Shown here in pieces: positions 48,541 to 57,878 of a DNA stretch of 64,000 nt (positions are counted from its first letter, which is position 1; every line of letters begins with the position of its first letter). Below the pieces are notes generated by a model. That model did no database searches. It worked only from the letters and a program-made list of their open reading frames with translations, and was not told where the DNA came from. The stretch is from Herbaspirillum autotrophicum (GTDB lineage Bacteria; Pseudomonadota; Gammaproteobacteria; Burkholderiales; Burkholderiaceae_D). Made by a program: the position numbers and the translations under genes. The stretch spans positions 248,001-312,000 of the forward strand of contig NZ_LFLS01000001.1 in the NCBI RefSeq assembly GCF_001189915.1, in the 5' to 3' direction.

Positions 48541-49859
48541 CAGAACAAGTCCATCTGGCGGCCGGCTTTTTCTGCTTTGCCGGAGGCCTGTTCTGGCGCG
48601 GATGGCAGGCTGACCGGACGGCGGAACTGACTGGTATCCAGTCTTGCATATTCCCGGTTGCGATGGGGCACGCCCAGCCGGCGGCAGGCGTTGTCGAAAC
48701 GCTGTCGCAGCAGATCCGCCCAGACTCCGGTGCCGTGCATGCGGGTAGCGAAACTGGCATCGTAGTCTTTGCCGCCGCGCATATCCTGGATGCGATTCAT
48801 CACCCGTTGCGCGCGATCCGGGAAATGTGCCTGCAGCCATTGTCGGAACAGCGGGCTGACTTCCCACGGCAAGCGCAGCACGATGTAGCCGGCACTGCTG
48901 GCGCCGGCTTCGATGGCGGCTTCCAGCACGCGCTCCAGATCAGGCTCGGTCACGAACGGAATCACCGGTGCAATGGAGACGCTCACCGGAATGCCGGCTT
49001 CGGCGAGCGTCCTGATCACACGCAAGCGACGCGTTGGCGTGGCCGCGCGCGGCTCCAGAGTGCGCGCCATTTTCGGATCGAGAGTGGTAATGGTGACGGC
49101 GGCAATGGCTTGCCCGCGGGCCGCCATGGGCGCCAGCAAGTCGATGTCACGCTCAATCAGCGAGGACTTGGTGATCAGCGCCACCGGATGCTGGCAATCG
49201 TGGAAAATCTGCAAGAGTTGGCGCGTGATCTTCAACTCGCGTTCGCACGGTTGATACGCATCGGTATTGATGCCGACGGTGATGGTCTCGGGCACATAGG
49301 CAGGGCGGGCGAATTCGCGCAGCAGCAACTCGGGAGCGTTGGTCTTGGCGAACAGGCGGCTTTCGAAATCGAGCCCCGGTGACAAGCCGAGATAGCTGTG
49401 CGAAGGACGCGCGAAGCAGTAGATGCAGCCGTGTTCACAACCCCGGTAGGGATTGAGCGACTGGTTGAAAGGCAGGTCCGGGGACGTGTTGCGGCTGATG
49501 ATGGATTTCGCCCGTTCTGTCGTCACGATGGTTTTCAGCGGTGGCAGTGCCTCCGTATTCTCTGCATTGGCGGGATACTCTCCGGTCATCTGCGGATCTT
49601 CCGCAGCGGCAACCTGATCCCCGGTGTCATCGCTTGTTTCCATAAAGGCAACGGCTTGCCAGCCATCGTCGAATTCCTCGCGAATCACCGTCTCATAGCG
49701 GCCGCGCAAATTGGTGACGGCGCCGCGCCCCTTGCGGGCCACTTGCTGACGGTGCAGGTACACCCCGGGTGTGAGCGTCGGGTCGTCATCCTTTGGCGGC
49801 TCGGGGCTCTTGGGAAATGCTGCCGCGATACCGTGCGGATAGTTGGGCGGCTTGGCCAT
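48540..49859 (-). CDS. PA0069-family radical SAM protein
   Basis: The 439-residue radical-SAM protein has the cluster motif CEHGCIYCFARPSH and a TIM-barrel region with KSSLIERDIDLL. The GATPTRRLR-like segment (PRAATPTRRLRVI) is typical of the PA0069 / SplB-related family, whose reaction is not established. The start is ATG 49859; an upstream ATG at 49904 would put the LexA box inside the gene and is rejected. It is preceded by a LexA box, so it is probably induced by DNA damage; PA0069 itself is reported in the P. aeruginosa LexA regulon. Confidence 0.88.
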   Translation of the reverse strand: MAKPPNYPHGIAAAFPKSPEPPKDDDPTLTPGVYLHRQQVARKGRGAVTNLRGRYETVIREEFDDGWQAVAFMETSDDTGDQVAAAEDPQMTGEYPANAENTEALPPLKTIVTTERAKSIISRNTSPDLPFNQSLNPYRGCEHGCIYCFARPSHSYLGLSPGLDFESRLFAKTNAPELLLREFARPAYVPETITVGINTDAYQPCERELKITRQLLQIFHDCQHPVALITKSSLIERDIDLLAPMAARGQAIAAVTITTLDPKMARTLEPRAATPTRRLRVIRTLAEAGIPVSVSIAPVIPFVTEPDLERVLEAAIEAGASSAGYIVLRLPWEVSPLFRQWLQAHFPDRAQRVMNRIQDMRGGKDYDASFATRMHGTGVWADLLRQRFDNACRRLGVPHRNREYARLDTSQFRRPVSLPSAPEQASGKAEKAGRQMDLF

Positions 49860-49874
49860 GCGATGAGGTGAAAA

Positions 49875-49894
49875 TGCTGTATATAAAAACAGTA
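49875..49894 (-). promoter_or_regulatory. LexA (SOS) box of the radical-SAM gene
   Basis: The window strand reads TGCTGTATATAAAAACAGTA, which matches the E. coli consensus TACTGTATATANANACAGTA at all but one position. It lies 16-35 bases before ATG 49859, where it would cover the -10 region and block transcription. Confidence 0.85.
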
Positions 49895-50114
49895 TTCTGC
49901 CCAATCACCCATTGCATCGCAATCCCTGTTTCAATTCTCTTTTGGCATTCTGGCAATGTGCCTGAACCCGGTATGGATGTCTGCATGAAAACATCCGTAT
50001 CACCGCCGCGATGCCCATGTGCTGGTTCCTGGCGGATGTGCCGCCAGCAGCGGGCAAGGGGGGAGTGCAGTCAACGGGTATCCCTCCAGATTGCCGCTGG
50101 CATGGATTGCGCGG

Positions 50115-50156
50115 CAATAAAAAAACGCCCGGTGCCGATGGCAACGAGCGTTTTTC
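50115..50156 (-). terminator. Probable terminator after the PpiC-type gene
   Basis: On the minus strand an imperfect GC-rich hairpin (AACGCTCGTTGCC / GGCACCGGGCGTT) is followed by seven T. The remainder of 49905-50197 holds no gene I can support. Confidence 0.6.
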
Positions 50157-50197
50157 TGTCATTGGCCGGAGCGTATCCGGCCGACTGACGGCAGTGA

Positions 50198-50974
50198 TTA
50201 CTGAATCTTGGCTTTCTTGCGCAGTTCTTCCTGATACGCAGCCAGTTTCTTCTGTTGCAGCGCTTCAGCGATTTGCGGACGCACTTCTTCCAGTGTCGGG
50301 ACCTTGGCCGGACGCACATCTTCCAGCTTGATCACGTGGTAACCGAATTGGGTCTTGACCGGCGTTTCGGTGATGTCACCCTTTTTCAGTGCCACCATGG
50401 CATCGGAGAACGGCTTCACGAACGAAGCTGGTGTTGCCCAGTCCAGATCGCCGCCGTTGGCTGCCGAGCCGGTATCTTTCGATTGCTTGGCCAGATCTTC
50501 AAACTTGGTGCCGGCCTTGAGCTTGGCGATGATGGCCTTGGCTTCATCTTCAGTGGCTACCAGGATATGACGGGCGTGGTATTCCTTGTCACCGGCCTGA
50601 GCCTTGAATTTGTCGTATTCAGCCTTGATTTCGGCATCGGTCACGGCATGCTTCTTCAGGTAGTCGCCGATCAGCGAACGCAGCACGATGGACTGGCGCG
50701 CCAGTTCCAGCTGGTTCTTGACTTCAGGCGTGTTGCCCAGGCCTTGCTTGTCGGCTTCCTGCATCAGGATTTCGCGGTTGATCAACTCTTCCTTGACCGC
50801 AGCACGCAGTTGCGGGCTGTCTGGCTGGCCTTGCGAAGTCATTTGCTTGACCATCGCATCGGCGCGCGACGAAGGAATTGCCTTGCCGTTAACGACGGCG
50901 AGGTTCTGAGCCATGACTGGCAGTGCAGCAGCGGCAAACAAAAGCACCAGCAAACGAGCGGGTTTAAAAGTCAT
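50198..50974 (-). CDS. Periplasmic peptidyl-prolyl cis-trans isomerase, parvulin (PpiC/SurA) type
   Basis: The 258-residue secreted protein has a signal peptide (1-22, ending VMA). A SurA-like N-terminal helical region and a parvulin domain (about 130-225, YHARHILVATEDEAKAII ... GGDLDWATPASFVKPFS ... GYHVIKLEDVRP) follow. It catalyses proline isomerisation to help fold outer-membrane or secreted proteins. It lies downstream of yciB-bolA on the same strand, a common betaproteobacterial order. Confidence 0.93.
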   Translation of the reverse strand: MTFKPARLLVLLFAAAALPVMAQNLAVVNGKAIPSSRADAMVKQMTSQGQPDSPQLRAAVKEELINREILMQEADKQGLGNTPEVKNQLELARQSIVLRSLIGDYLKKHAVTDAEIKAEYDKFKAQAGDKEYHARHILVATEDEAKAIIAKLKAGTKFEDLAKQSKDTGSAANGGDLDWATPASFVKPFSDAMVALKKGDITETPVKTQFGYHVIKLEDVRPAKVPTLEEVRPQIAEALQQKKLAAYQEELRKKAKIQ

Positions 50975-51043
50975 TATTGAATCCTAAAATTGGAGGTATT
51001 GAAAATGATTCGGAAGAATATTGGATTAATTCGATCAGTTCGA

Positions 51044-51319
51044 TTATTTATTTATCTCGGACGGCGCCAGTGCCTCGATGGCGAGGGCGTGAATATCCTG
51101 TTGCATCATGTCAGCGAGGCAATCATACACCAGCCGGTGACGAATTAAACGGTTTTTCCCTTCGAAAACAGCGGATATCAGGCGCACACGGTAATGTCCG
51201 CCTCCGGATGCTGCACCGGCATGCCCGGCATGCTGTGCAGACTCGTCCAGCACTTGACAGTCCAGCGGCGAGAAAGTTGCAAGCAGGCGCTCGCGGATGG
51301 CTTCCGGGCGGGCGCTCAC
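51044..51319 (-). CDS. BolA family protein
   Basis: The 91-residue BolA-like protein has a class II KH-like fold with the conserved [31 protein letters not shown], including the helix-turn-helix-like end HALAIEAL. BolA proteins bind monothiol glutaredoxins and iron-sulfur clusters and can regulate genes. The start is GTG overlapping the yciB stop by four bases, so they are translationally coupled. Confidence 0.93.
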   Translation of the reverse strand: MSARPEAIRERLLATFSPLDCQVLDESAQHAGHAGAASGGGHYRVRLISAVFEGKNRLIRHRLVYDCLADMMQQDIHALAIEALAPSEINK

Positions 51320-51936
51320 TCAGTGTCTTTCATGTGTTTCGACAAGAACAGGCTTTGCGCGATCACGAAGGCAAACATCAGTCCCATGCCGCCGAACATC
51401 TTGAAGTTGACCCAGGTATCGAGCGGGAAATTGAAGGCCACGTACAGATTGAGCACGCCCATGGCGGCAAAGAATGCGGTCCAGGCCAGATTCAGTTTGT
51501 TCCACACCGGATCGGGCAGGGTGATCTGCTTTTCCATCATGGAGCGGATCAGGTTTTTCTTCAGGGCCAGTTGACTGACCAGCAATGCCAGCGCAAAGCA
51601 CCAGTACAGAATGGTGGGCTTCCACTTGATGAACGTATCGTCACGGAAGTAGATGGTGGCGCCGCCGAACACGACGATGATGGCCAGCGATACCCACAAC
51701 ATGGCATCGACTTTCTTCTTGCGCGCCAGCAGCCAGCCGATCTGCGCCAGCGAGGCCAGAATCGCCACCGCCGTGGCCAGCAGGATCGGTGCTTGCGTGA
51801 CCGCTACCGTGCCGCCCGACATGATGCCGGACAGATAATGTGAAACCAGCCCCTGCGCGGCTTCGGCATGGCCTTCGGCCCACTTGAAGACGCCAAAGAA
51901 GAGGATGACGGGAAAGAGGTCGAACAGAAACTTCAT
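51316..51936 (-). CDS. yciB: Inner-membrane septation protein A (YciB/IspZ)
   Basis: The 206-residue membrane protein starts [27 protein letters not shown], the family signature. It has about five to six transmembrane helices and ends with the [17 protein letters not shown] tail. Its homologues affect cell division and envelope integrity. The length is near the family norm of 180-200. Confidence 0.94.
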   Translation of the reverse strand: MKFLFDLFPVILFFGVFKWAEGHAEAAQGLVSHYLSGIMSGGTVAVTQAPILLATAVAILASLAQIGWLLARKKKVDAMLWVSLAIIVVFGGATIYFRDDTFIKWKPTILYWCFALALLVSQLALKKNLIRSMMEKQITLPDPVWNKLNLAWTAFFAAMGVLNLYVAFNFPLDTWVNFKMFGGMGLMFAFVIAQSLFLSKHMKDTE

Positions 51937-51958
51937 AGCGATTCTTTACTGTTGAGGT

Positions 51959-52357
51959 TCAGGTGGTCGGATCAAAACGCAATGATGCCGAATTGATGCA
52001 ATAGCGCAATCCGGTCGGCGGCGGACCGTCGGGAAATACGTGGCCCAGATGCGCATCGCAGACATTGCAAATGATTTCGGTACGCATCATGCCATAACTC
52101 TGGTCGACTTTCTCACGCACATTGTCCGGATTGAGTGCTTCGAAGTAGCTGGGCCAGCCGCAACCTGAATCAAACTTGGCATCCGAGGCGAACAGCGGGG
52201 TGTTGCAACAAACACAAGTATAGATGCCGGCTTCATGGTGATCCCAGAAACGGCCGGTGAAGGCGCGCTCGGTGGCGGCGTGACGGGTCACCTGGTACTC
52301 CATGGCGTCCAGTTGTTCGCGCCATTCGGCGTCTGATTTGGTGACTTTGGTGTTCAT
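51959..52357 (-). CDS. msrB: Peptide methionine-R-sulfoxide reductase MsrB
   Basis: The 132-residue MsrB reduces methionine-R-sulfoxide in proteins. It has two CxxC zinc pairs (CVCCNTPLF and [10 protein letters not shown]), the CGWPSYFE motif and the catalytic Cys in [14 protein letters not shown] 52357 has a GGAG upstream; the frame runs 68 codons further but those residues are not family-like. Confidence 0.96.
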   Translation of the reverse strand: MNTKVTKSDAEWREQLDAMEYQVTRHAATERAFTGRFWDHHEAGIYTCVCCNTPLFASDAKFDSGCGWPSYFEALNPDNVREKVDQSYGMMRTEIICNVCDAHLGHVFPDGPPPTGLRYCINSASLRFDPTT

Positions 52358-52412
52358 GACGGGCTCCGTATGCTGGTGCTGATTAATGATAATGCGTTGG
52401 TCTGTGCGCCGG

Positions 52413-53900
52413 TCAGGACGAACAGCTGACTTCCAGATGACTGGCCCAGTCCGGTGGCAGCGCCGCATAGTGCGCATGCTCAGGCTGTTCGTCGAATGGC
52501 CGTTGCAATACCTGCAGCAAGCGCGCAATCTCCGAAAAGTCTTTATTTTGCGCCTTTTCAATCGCGGTTTGGGCCAGATAATTGCGCAGAACGTATTTGG
52601 GGTTCACTTTGTCCATTGCAAGTTTCCGTGTGGCATCGACACTGTTTTCCTGTTGCAGGCGGGCCCGGTATTGCACCGCCCAGGCGTCGAAGGCCGGGCG
52701 CTCGATGAACAGATCGCGGACCGGCGCATCGTGTTCGGGCGCGGCCAGTTGCAGATTGCCGAGGCTGCGGAACAGCAGGGTGAAGTCGACATGGCTGCTT
52801 TGCATGATGGCGAACAGGCCGTCAATCAGGGCCTCGTCACCCGGCAGGGTTTGCTGCAAACCGAGTTTGGCGTGCAGCAAGCGCTCGTAAGCCAGCGTGT
52901 ATTCGGCATCATAGCCGGCCAGCGCGGCTTCGGTCGCTTCCACGCTGCCGATCAGCGGCAGCATGGCTTGCCCGAGGGCAAAGCAATTCCATTGACCGAT
53001 GCGCGGCTGCATCTGGTATGAGTAGCGTCCCTGCTGGTCGGTATGGTTGCAGATATGCTTGGCGTCGAATGCTTCCATGAAGCCGAACGGACCGTAATCC
53101 AGCGTCAGGCCGAGGATCGACATATTGTCGGTATTGAGTACGCCGTGCATGAAACCGACCGCCTGCCACTGTGCCACCAGCCGTGCGGTACGGCGGGTCA
53201 CTTCCGTCAGCAGCGCCTGATACGGATTGTCGGTGCTCAGCAGTTGCGGATAAAAATTGGCAAGCACATTGTCGGCCAGCAATTTCAGTTCATCGTGCCG
53301 CTGGTTGTAATACCAATGCTCGAATGAGCCGAAACGGATGAAGCTGGGCGCCATGCGGGTGACCACGGCGGTACTTTCCGGCGTTTCGCGCATGACCAGC
53401 TTGTCCGAGCCGGTGAGGCCCAAGGCCCGGGTAGTGGGAATGCCGAGCGCGGCCATGGCTTCCGAGCACAGGAATTCGCGGATCGAAGAGCGCAAGACGG
53501 CGCGGCCGTCACCCATGCGCGAATACGGGGTTTGCCCGGCGCCTTTCAATTGCAGCTCCATGCGGCCGCCATCGCGGGCCGGCAGGTCTCCGAGTAAAAT
53601 GGCGCGGCCGTCACCCAATTGGCCGGCCCATACCCCGAACTGATGTCCTGAATAGACTGCGGCCAGCGGACGCGAGCCTGCGGCAATACTGTTGCCGCTC
53701 AGAATATCGACCAGCGCGGCGCTGCTGTCGTTGCTGTCGAGCCCGATCAGCGCCGCTGCCGGTGCGCTGACTGCCACCAGATAAGGCGCGGGCAGCGGAG
53801 TGGGTTGCAGATGCGTATAAAATGCCGGCGGCAGCGTGGCGAAGGCGTTGCTGAATGTCAGCGCCGCCAGCGGCCGGGCCGTAGTCAAAGGTGCGGTCAT
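52413..53900 (-). CDS. selO: Protein adenylyltransferase SelO (YdiU)
   Basis: SelO is a pseudokinase that transfers AMP to Ser/Thr/Tyr of redox-related proteins. The 495-residue protein has the nucleotide-binding LGDGRA, the [33 protein letters not shown] block and [20 protein letters not shown]. It ends in Cys-Ser-Ser, matching the conserved C-terminal Cys (selenocysteine in vertebrates). The start is taken at ATG 53900; in-frame Met at 53951 is an alternative and no strong ribosome site decides. It neighbours msrB, another redox gene. Confidence 0.92.
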   Translation of the reverse strand: MTAPLTTARPLAALTFSNAFATLPPAFYTHLQPTPLPAPYLVAVSAPAAALIGLDSNDSSAALVDILSGNSIAAGSRPLAAVYSGHQFGVWAGQLGDGRAILLGDLPARDGGRMELQLKGAGQTPYSRMGDGRAVLRSSIREFLCSEAMAALGIPTTRALGLTGSDKLVMRETPESTAVVTRMAPSFIRFGSFEHWYYNQRHDELKLLADNVLANFYPQLLSTDNPYQALLTEVTRRTARLVAQWQAVGFMHGVLNTDNMSILGLTLDYGPFGFMEAFDAKHICNHTDQQGRYSYQMQPRIGQWNCFALGQAMLPLIGSVEATEAALAGYDAEYTLAYERLLHAKLGLQQTLPGDEALIDGLFAIMQSSHVDFTLLFRSLGNLQLAAPEHDAPVRDLFIERPAFDAWAVQYRARLQQENSVDATRKLAMDKVNPKYVLRNYLAQTAIEKAQNKDFSEIARLLQVLQRPFDEQPEHAHYAALPPDWASHLEVSCSS

Positions 53901-54071
53901 GGATGTGGTAACTGGAGAGGTAGCGGGCAAGGTGACGGGAATAAACCGCATTTTGACAGAGAACCGGATATCCCATAGCATCGCGCTGTTTTATCAATTC
54001 GCGCCGGCCGCCAGCCCGGCGGTATCACGGCTGCGTCATGGCTGCATTACGGCTACATATCAAGGCTGAAT

Positions 54072-55019
54072 TTGGAATTTGCACTGATCACTTTTCTCAA
54101 CGGACTCAGTTACGGCTTCTTGCTGTTCATGCTGTCGTCCGGCCTGACGCTGATTTACAGCATGATGGGTGTGCCCAATTTCGCCCATGCCAGTTTCTAC
54201 ATGCTCGGCGCTTACGCCGCCTATGCCATCAGCAGCGTGCTCGGTTTCTGGCCAGCGCTGGTGCTGGCGCCATTACTGATCGGCGCGCTCGGGGCGCTGA
54301 TCGAGCATTACGGCTTGCGCATCGTGCATCGTTACGGCCACATTCCTGAATTGCTGTTTACCTTCGGCTTGTCCTATATGGTGGTCGAAGTGGTGCAACT
54401 GATCTGGGGCCGGGCCCCGGTGCCATACCGGATTCCGCCGGAACTGGACGGTACTTTGTTTACCTTGTATTCCACTACCTTCCCGGTGTATCGCGGCTTC
54501 ATGCTGCTGGTCGCGGCCTGCATGCTGGTGGCGATTTACGCACTGTTGCGGCATACCCGCATCGGTCTCACGATTCAGGCCGCGCTGACGCATCCGCAGA
54601 TGGCTGAAGCGCTGGGCCATAATGTGCCGCGCGTCTTCATGCTGGTATTTGGCGGCGGTTGCGCGCTGGCGGCGCTGGCCGGAGTCATCGGCGGCAATGC
54701 CTTTGTCACCGAGCCGGGCATGGCGGGGGCGGTCGGCAGCATCATCTTCGTGGTAGTGATCGTCGGCGGTCTCGGTTCGCTGGCCGGCGCGTTCATTGCC
54801 TCGATGCTGATCGGCCTGGCGCAAACCTTTGCCGTCGCTCTCGACTATTCGCCGGCTTCCGTGCTGGCGACACTGGGCGTCACCATCGATCCGGGCGCAC
54901 CCCTGCAAGCGCTGCTTGGTTTGAGCATCGCTCAGGTGGCGCCGATCTTGCCGTATCTGTTGCTGATCGTGATGCTGATCGTCAGACCCAAGGGTTTGAT
55001 GGGCACGCGCGAGGGTTGA
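54072..55019 (+). CDS. Second LIV-type ABC permease (LivH-like)
   Basis: The 315-residue permease begins LEFALITFLNGLSYGFLLFMLSSGLTLIYSMMGVPNFAHAS and has about eight membrane helices. The start is TTG 54072 with AAGG upstream; the frame is open further upstream without ATG. It is the first of four overlapping genes of a second importer lacking a binding-protein gene. Confidence 0.9.
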   Translation: MEFALITFLNGLSYGFLLFMLSSGLTLIYSMMGVPNFAHASFYMLGAYAAYAISSVLGFWPALVLAPLLIGALGALIEHYGLRIVHRYGHIPELLFTFGLSYMVVEVVQLIWGRAPVPYRIPPELDGTLFTLYSTTFPVYRGFMLLVAACMLVAIYALLRHTRIGLTIQAALTHPQMAEALGHNVPRVFMLVFGGGCALAALAGVIGGNAFVTEPGMAGAVGSIIFVVVIVGGLGSLAGAFIASMLIGLAQTFAVALDYSPASVLATLGVTIDPGAPLQALLGLSIAQVAPILPYLLLIVMLIVRPKGLMGTREG

Positions 55020-55020
55020 G

Positions 55021-56262
55021 ATGAAGCGGCCATTGTCATTGCTAACGTCACCGTCAAACCGCAGCTGGTGCTGGGCTGCCTATGTACTGGTGCTGCTGAC
55101 CGCGCCGTTGCTGTTCCGGCAAAACGCCTCGCTGTCCTTGCTGTCGCAGATGGGCACCATGATCTTGCTGGGCCTGTCCTGCAACATGCTGCTGGGTCAG
55201 GGCGGCATGCTGTCATTCGGTCATGCGGTGTATTCGGGACTCGGCGCGTTCGTGGCGATTCACGCCCTCAATCGCGTCAGCGACGGCAGCCTGCTGTTGC
55301 CGGTGACGCTGATTCCGCTGGTCGGCGGCGTGGCCGGCATGGGCTTCGGCATGCTGTTCGGTTACGTCACTACGCGCCGCGCCGGCACCACCTTTGCCAT
55401 GATCACGCTGGGCATGGTGGAACTGGTCTCGGCGTGCGCCTTGATGTTTCCGGGTTTTTTTGGCGGCGAGGGCGGGATTGCCGGCAATCGCGTGGCGGGC
55501 GCGCCGGTACTGGGGATCAGTTACGGACCGCAGATCGAGGTGTATTACCTGATTGCCTTCTGGTTGTTGCTGGGTACCGCCGCCATGTATGCCTTCACCC
55601 ATACGCCGCTGGGGCGCATGCTCAACGCCGTGCGCGACAATCCGGAACGGGCCGCCTTTGTCGGCTACGACCCGCAAAAGGTGCGCTATCTGACCCTGAT
55701 CCTGTCGGCCTTCTTTGCCGGCATTGCCGGCGGTCTGAGCGCCATCAATTTCGAAATCGTCAGCGCCGAAAATGTCGGTGCCTTGCGTTCCGGCACGATT
55801 TTATTGTTCACCTTCATCGGCGGTACCGGCTTCTTTTTCGGGCCGGTCATCGGCGCCGTCATCGGCGTCCTGTTCTCGGTATTGCTGTCGACCTATACCA
55901 AGGCCTGGCAGTTTTATCTTGGCGCCTTTTTCATTCTGATCGTCATGTTTGCCCCCGGCGGCATGGCGCAATTACTGGTGTCGGGTGTCGCCATCTTGCG
56001 TGGCGGCTGGCGTCAGGTCTGGAGGCAATTGCTGGCGATCAGCGTCTGTGCCGCACTGTTGCTGGCTGGCTGCGTCGCCGTGGTGGAGTTGTGGTACCGG
56101 CAAGATCAGGACGCCGCCATCGCCACTGCCGGCGCGTCAGTCTGGCTGGCGGCTGGCGCCGCCATCGTGATCGGACTGAGCGGCATGTTATGGCTGCGGC
56201 CACGCTTCATGCGTGCCAGCGCACGGGCGTTGCAAGCCGGTAAGCAGCGGGAGCAGACATGA
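55021..56262 (+). CDS. Second LIV-type ABC permease (LivM-like) with extra C-terminal helices
   Basis: The 413-residue permease has the LivM core (ILLGLSCNMLLGQGGMLSFGHAVYSGLGA; loop GRMLNAVRDNPERAAFVGY). It then carries a C-terminal extension of about 85-95 residues holding two more hydrophobic segments (LLAISVCAALLLAGCVAVVELW and ASVWLAAGAAIVIGLSGMLWL). Usual LivM length is about 320-360, so this is unusual. It lies one base after livH-like and overlaps the next gene by four bases. Confidence 0.9.
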   Translation: MKRPLSLLTSPSNRSWCWAAYVLVLLTAPLLFRQNASLSLLSQMGTMILLGLSCNMLLGQGGMLSFGHAVYSGLGAFVAIHALNRVSDGSLLLPVTLIPLVGGVAGMGFGMLFGYVTTRRAGTTFAMITLGMVELVSACALMFPGFFGGEGGIAGNRVAGAPVLGISYGPQIEVYYLIAFWLLLGTAAMYAFTHTPLGRMLNAVRDNPERAAFVGYDPQKVRYLTLILSAFFAGIAGGLSAINFEIVSAENVGALRSGTILLFTFIGGTGFFFGPVIGAVIGVLFSVLLSTYTKAWQFYLGAFFILIVMFAPGGMAQLLVSGVAILRGGWRQVWRQLLAISVCAALLLAGCVAVVELWYRQDQDAAIATAGASVWLAAGAAIVIGLSGMLWLRPRFMRASARALQAGKQREQT

Positions 56263-57017
56263 CGATTGCGGCACTGGAAGTCAGCGCGTTGCGCAAGCGT
56301 TTTGGGCAAACCGACACCATTTGCGGCGTCGATCTGCAGATTGCCGCAGGGCAGCGCTGCGCTCTGATCGGTCCCAACGGCGCCGGCAAATCGACCCTGT
56401 TCAATCTGATTTCGGGACGTCTTGCCGCCGACGCCGGCACCGTGCGCTTGCATGGCGAACGGATCGACGGCCTGACGCCGTTTCAGATCAACCGCCGTGG
56501 CCTGGCGCGCAGCTTTCAGATTTCCAGTCTGTTCAACAACCTGAGCGCCTTTGAAAATATCCGCTGCGCGCTGCTGTGGCAACTGGGCTATCGCTATTCC
56601 TTCTGGCATCGGCTGCATCGCTTGCGCGACGCCCGCGATCAGGCCGAGGCGGTACTGGCGCAGATCGGCTTGTCGGCAAGACGCGATGTGCTGGCCGGCT
56701 TGCTGACCTATGCCGAACAACGCGCCCTGGAAGTCGGCATCACGATTGCCGCCGGTGCCGAAGTGATTTTGCTGGATGAACCGACCGCCGGCATGAACCG
56801 CGCCGAATCGGCGGCCATGGTCGAGCTGATTCGCCAGGTCACCGCCGGCAAGACGCTGCTGATGGTCGAGCATGACATGGACGTGGTGTTCGGTCTGGCT
56901 GATCGTATTGCGGTGATGGCCGACGGCGTCGTGATTGCCTGCGACAGTGTCGCCGCGATTCGCGCCAATCCTGATGTTCAACGTATTTATCTGCATCGTC
57001 CCGGCCATGTTGCTTGA
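56259..57017 (+). CDS. Second LIV-type ABC ATP-binding protein (LivG-like)
   Basis: The 252-residue ATPase has Walker A GPNGAGKST, a changed signature region (TYAEQRALEVGITIA, lacking LSGGQ), Walker B VILLDEPTAGMN and EHDMD. GGGAG precedes it. It overlaps livM-like by four bases and livF-like by eleven. Confidence 0.9.
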   Translation: MTIAALEVSALRKRFGQTDTICGVDLQIAAGQRCALIGPNGAGKSTLFNLISGRLAADAGTVRLHGERIDGLTPFQINRRGLARSFQISSLFNNLSAFENIRCALLWQLGYRYSFWHRLHRLRDARDQAEAVLAQIGLSARRDVLAGLLTYAEQRALEVGITIAAGAEVILLDEPTAGMNRAESAAMVELIRQVTAGKTLLMVEHDMDVVFGLADRIAVMADGVVIACDSVAAIRANPDVQRIYLHRPGHVA

Positions 57018-57711
57018 GATCGACAACCTCCACGCGTATTACGGCCAGAGTCACGTCTTGCATGGCGTGTCGTTGCGGGTCGATGCCGGTGAAATCGTCA
57101 GTGTGCTGGGGCGCAATGGCGTCGGTCGTTCGACCTTGCTCAAGGCCATCATGGGGCAGTTGCAAACCGAAGGTAGTATCCGCTTTCGCAATGAACCGAT
57201 GGCGGGTTTGAAAACCTTCGATATTGCCCGCCGCGGCATTGCCTATGTGCCGGAAAGCCGCGATGTGTTTCCGGGGCTGACGGTGGCGCAAAATCTGCTG
57301 CTCGGTCAGCAACGCCGGCGCAGTCATCAGCCGGCAGCATGGACTGCGGCCGACATGTACCGCATGTTTCCGCAACTGGAGAAGCGGCGCGCTGTGGCGG
57401 CCGGTCTGTTGTCGGGCGGTGAGCAGCAAATGCTGAGCCTGTCGCGTTCACTGATGGGGAATCCGGATCTGATCCTGATCGATGAGCCGACCGAAGGCTT
57501 GTCGCCGCAGATGGTGGAGCTGGTGGCCGGTTATCTGCAAGCCTTGCGCGGGCGCGGTATTGCCGTGTTGCTGATCGAACAGAAACAAACCATTGCGCTG
57601 GATATTTCGCAGCGACTGTATGTCATGGGGCATGGCGCGGTGGTGTTCGACGGCACGCCGCAGCAGTTGCAAGAGAATCGCGCGCTGCGCAGCGAGTGGC
57701 TGGAAATCTGA
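57007..57711 (+). CDS. Second LIV-type ABC ATP-binding protein (LivF-like), Walker A Arg variant
   Basis: The 234-residue ATPase starts MLLEIDNLHAYYGQSHVLHG. Its Walker A reads GRNGVGRST: the normally invariant Lys is Arg (codon CGT). The other motifs are normal (LSGGEQQMLSLSRSLMG, LILIDEPTEGLSP). Such a change weakens or abolishes ATP hydrolysis in many ABC proteins, though I believe similar LivF variants occur in other proteobacteria. The start is ATG 57007, overlapping livG-like. Confidence 0.9.
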   Translation: MLLEIDNLHAYYGQSHVLHGVSLRVDAGEIVSVLGRNGVGRSTLLKAIMGQLQTEGSIRFRNEPMAGLKTFDIARRGIAYVPESRDVFPGLTVAQNLLLGQQRRRSHQPAAWTAADMYRMFPQLEKRRAVAAGLLSGGEQQMLSLSRSLMGNPDLILIDEPTEGLSPQMVELVAGYLQALRGRGIAVLLIEQKQTIALDISQRLYVMGHGAVVFDGTPQQLQENRALRSEWLEI

Positions 57712-57797
57712 TACCAGTATCTGTCAAAGATAGCGAATGCGGTATCCCTGCCTGTCGCCAGCGGTAAAGAAAAATTTACGATTGCACGGATTTTGCA

Positions 57798-57819
57798 CAT
57801 GGCGGCAGGTGCCGCCATG
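57798..57819. repeat. Near-uninterrupted inverted repeat downstream of the livF-like gene
   Basis: CATGGCGGCA (57798-57807) and TGCCGCCATG (57810-57819) form a perfect 10-bp stem with a 2-base centre. No T-run follows on either strand, so it may be a regulatory DNA palindrome or RNA structure. Confidence 0.55.
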
Positions 57820-57834
57820 CATGCTGTTGTTCGG

Positions 57835-57858
57835 CCGGGAGTGTCGCGACATTCCCGG
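57835..57858. repeat. 24-bp palindrome next to the peptide gene
   Basis: CCGGGAGTGTCG / CGACATTCCCGG is a 12-bp palindrome with one mismatch and no loop. It lies 20 bases beyond the peptide stop. No T-run is present, so a terminator role is unsure; a protein-binding site is possible. Confidence 0.5.
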
Positions 57859-57878
57859 TCGTCAGCATTGGTTAGGCC

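Noticed and set aside
52413-52424. Possible selenocysteine at the SelO C-terminus
   Set aside because: The residue is encoded by an ordinary Cys codon (ends Cys-Ser-Ser); no UGA is involved.
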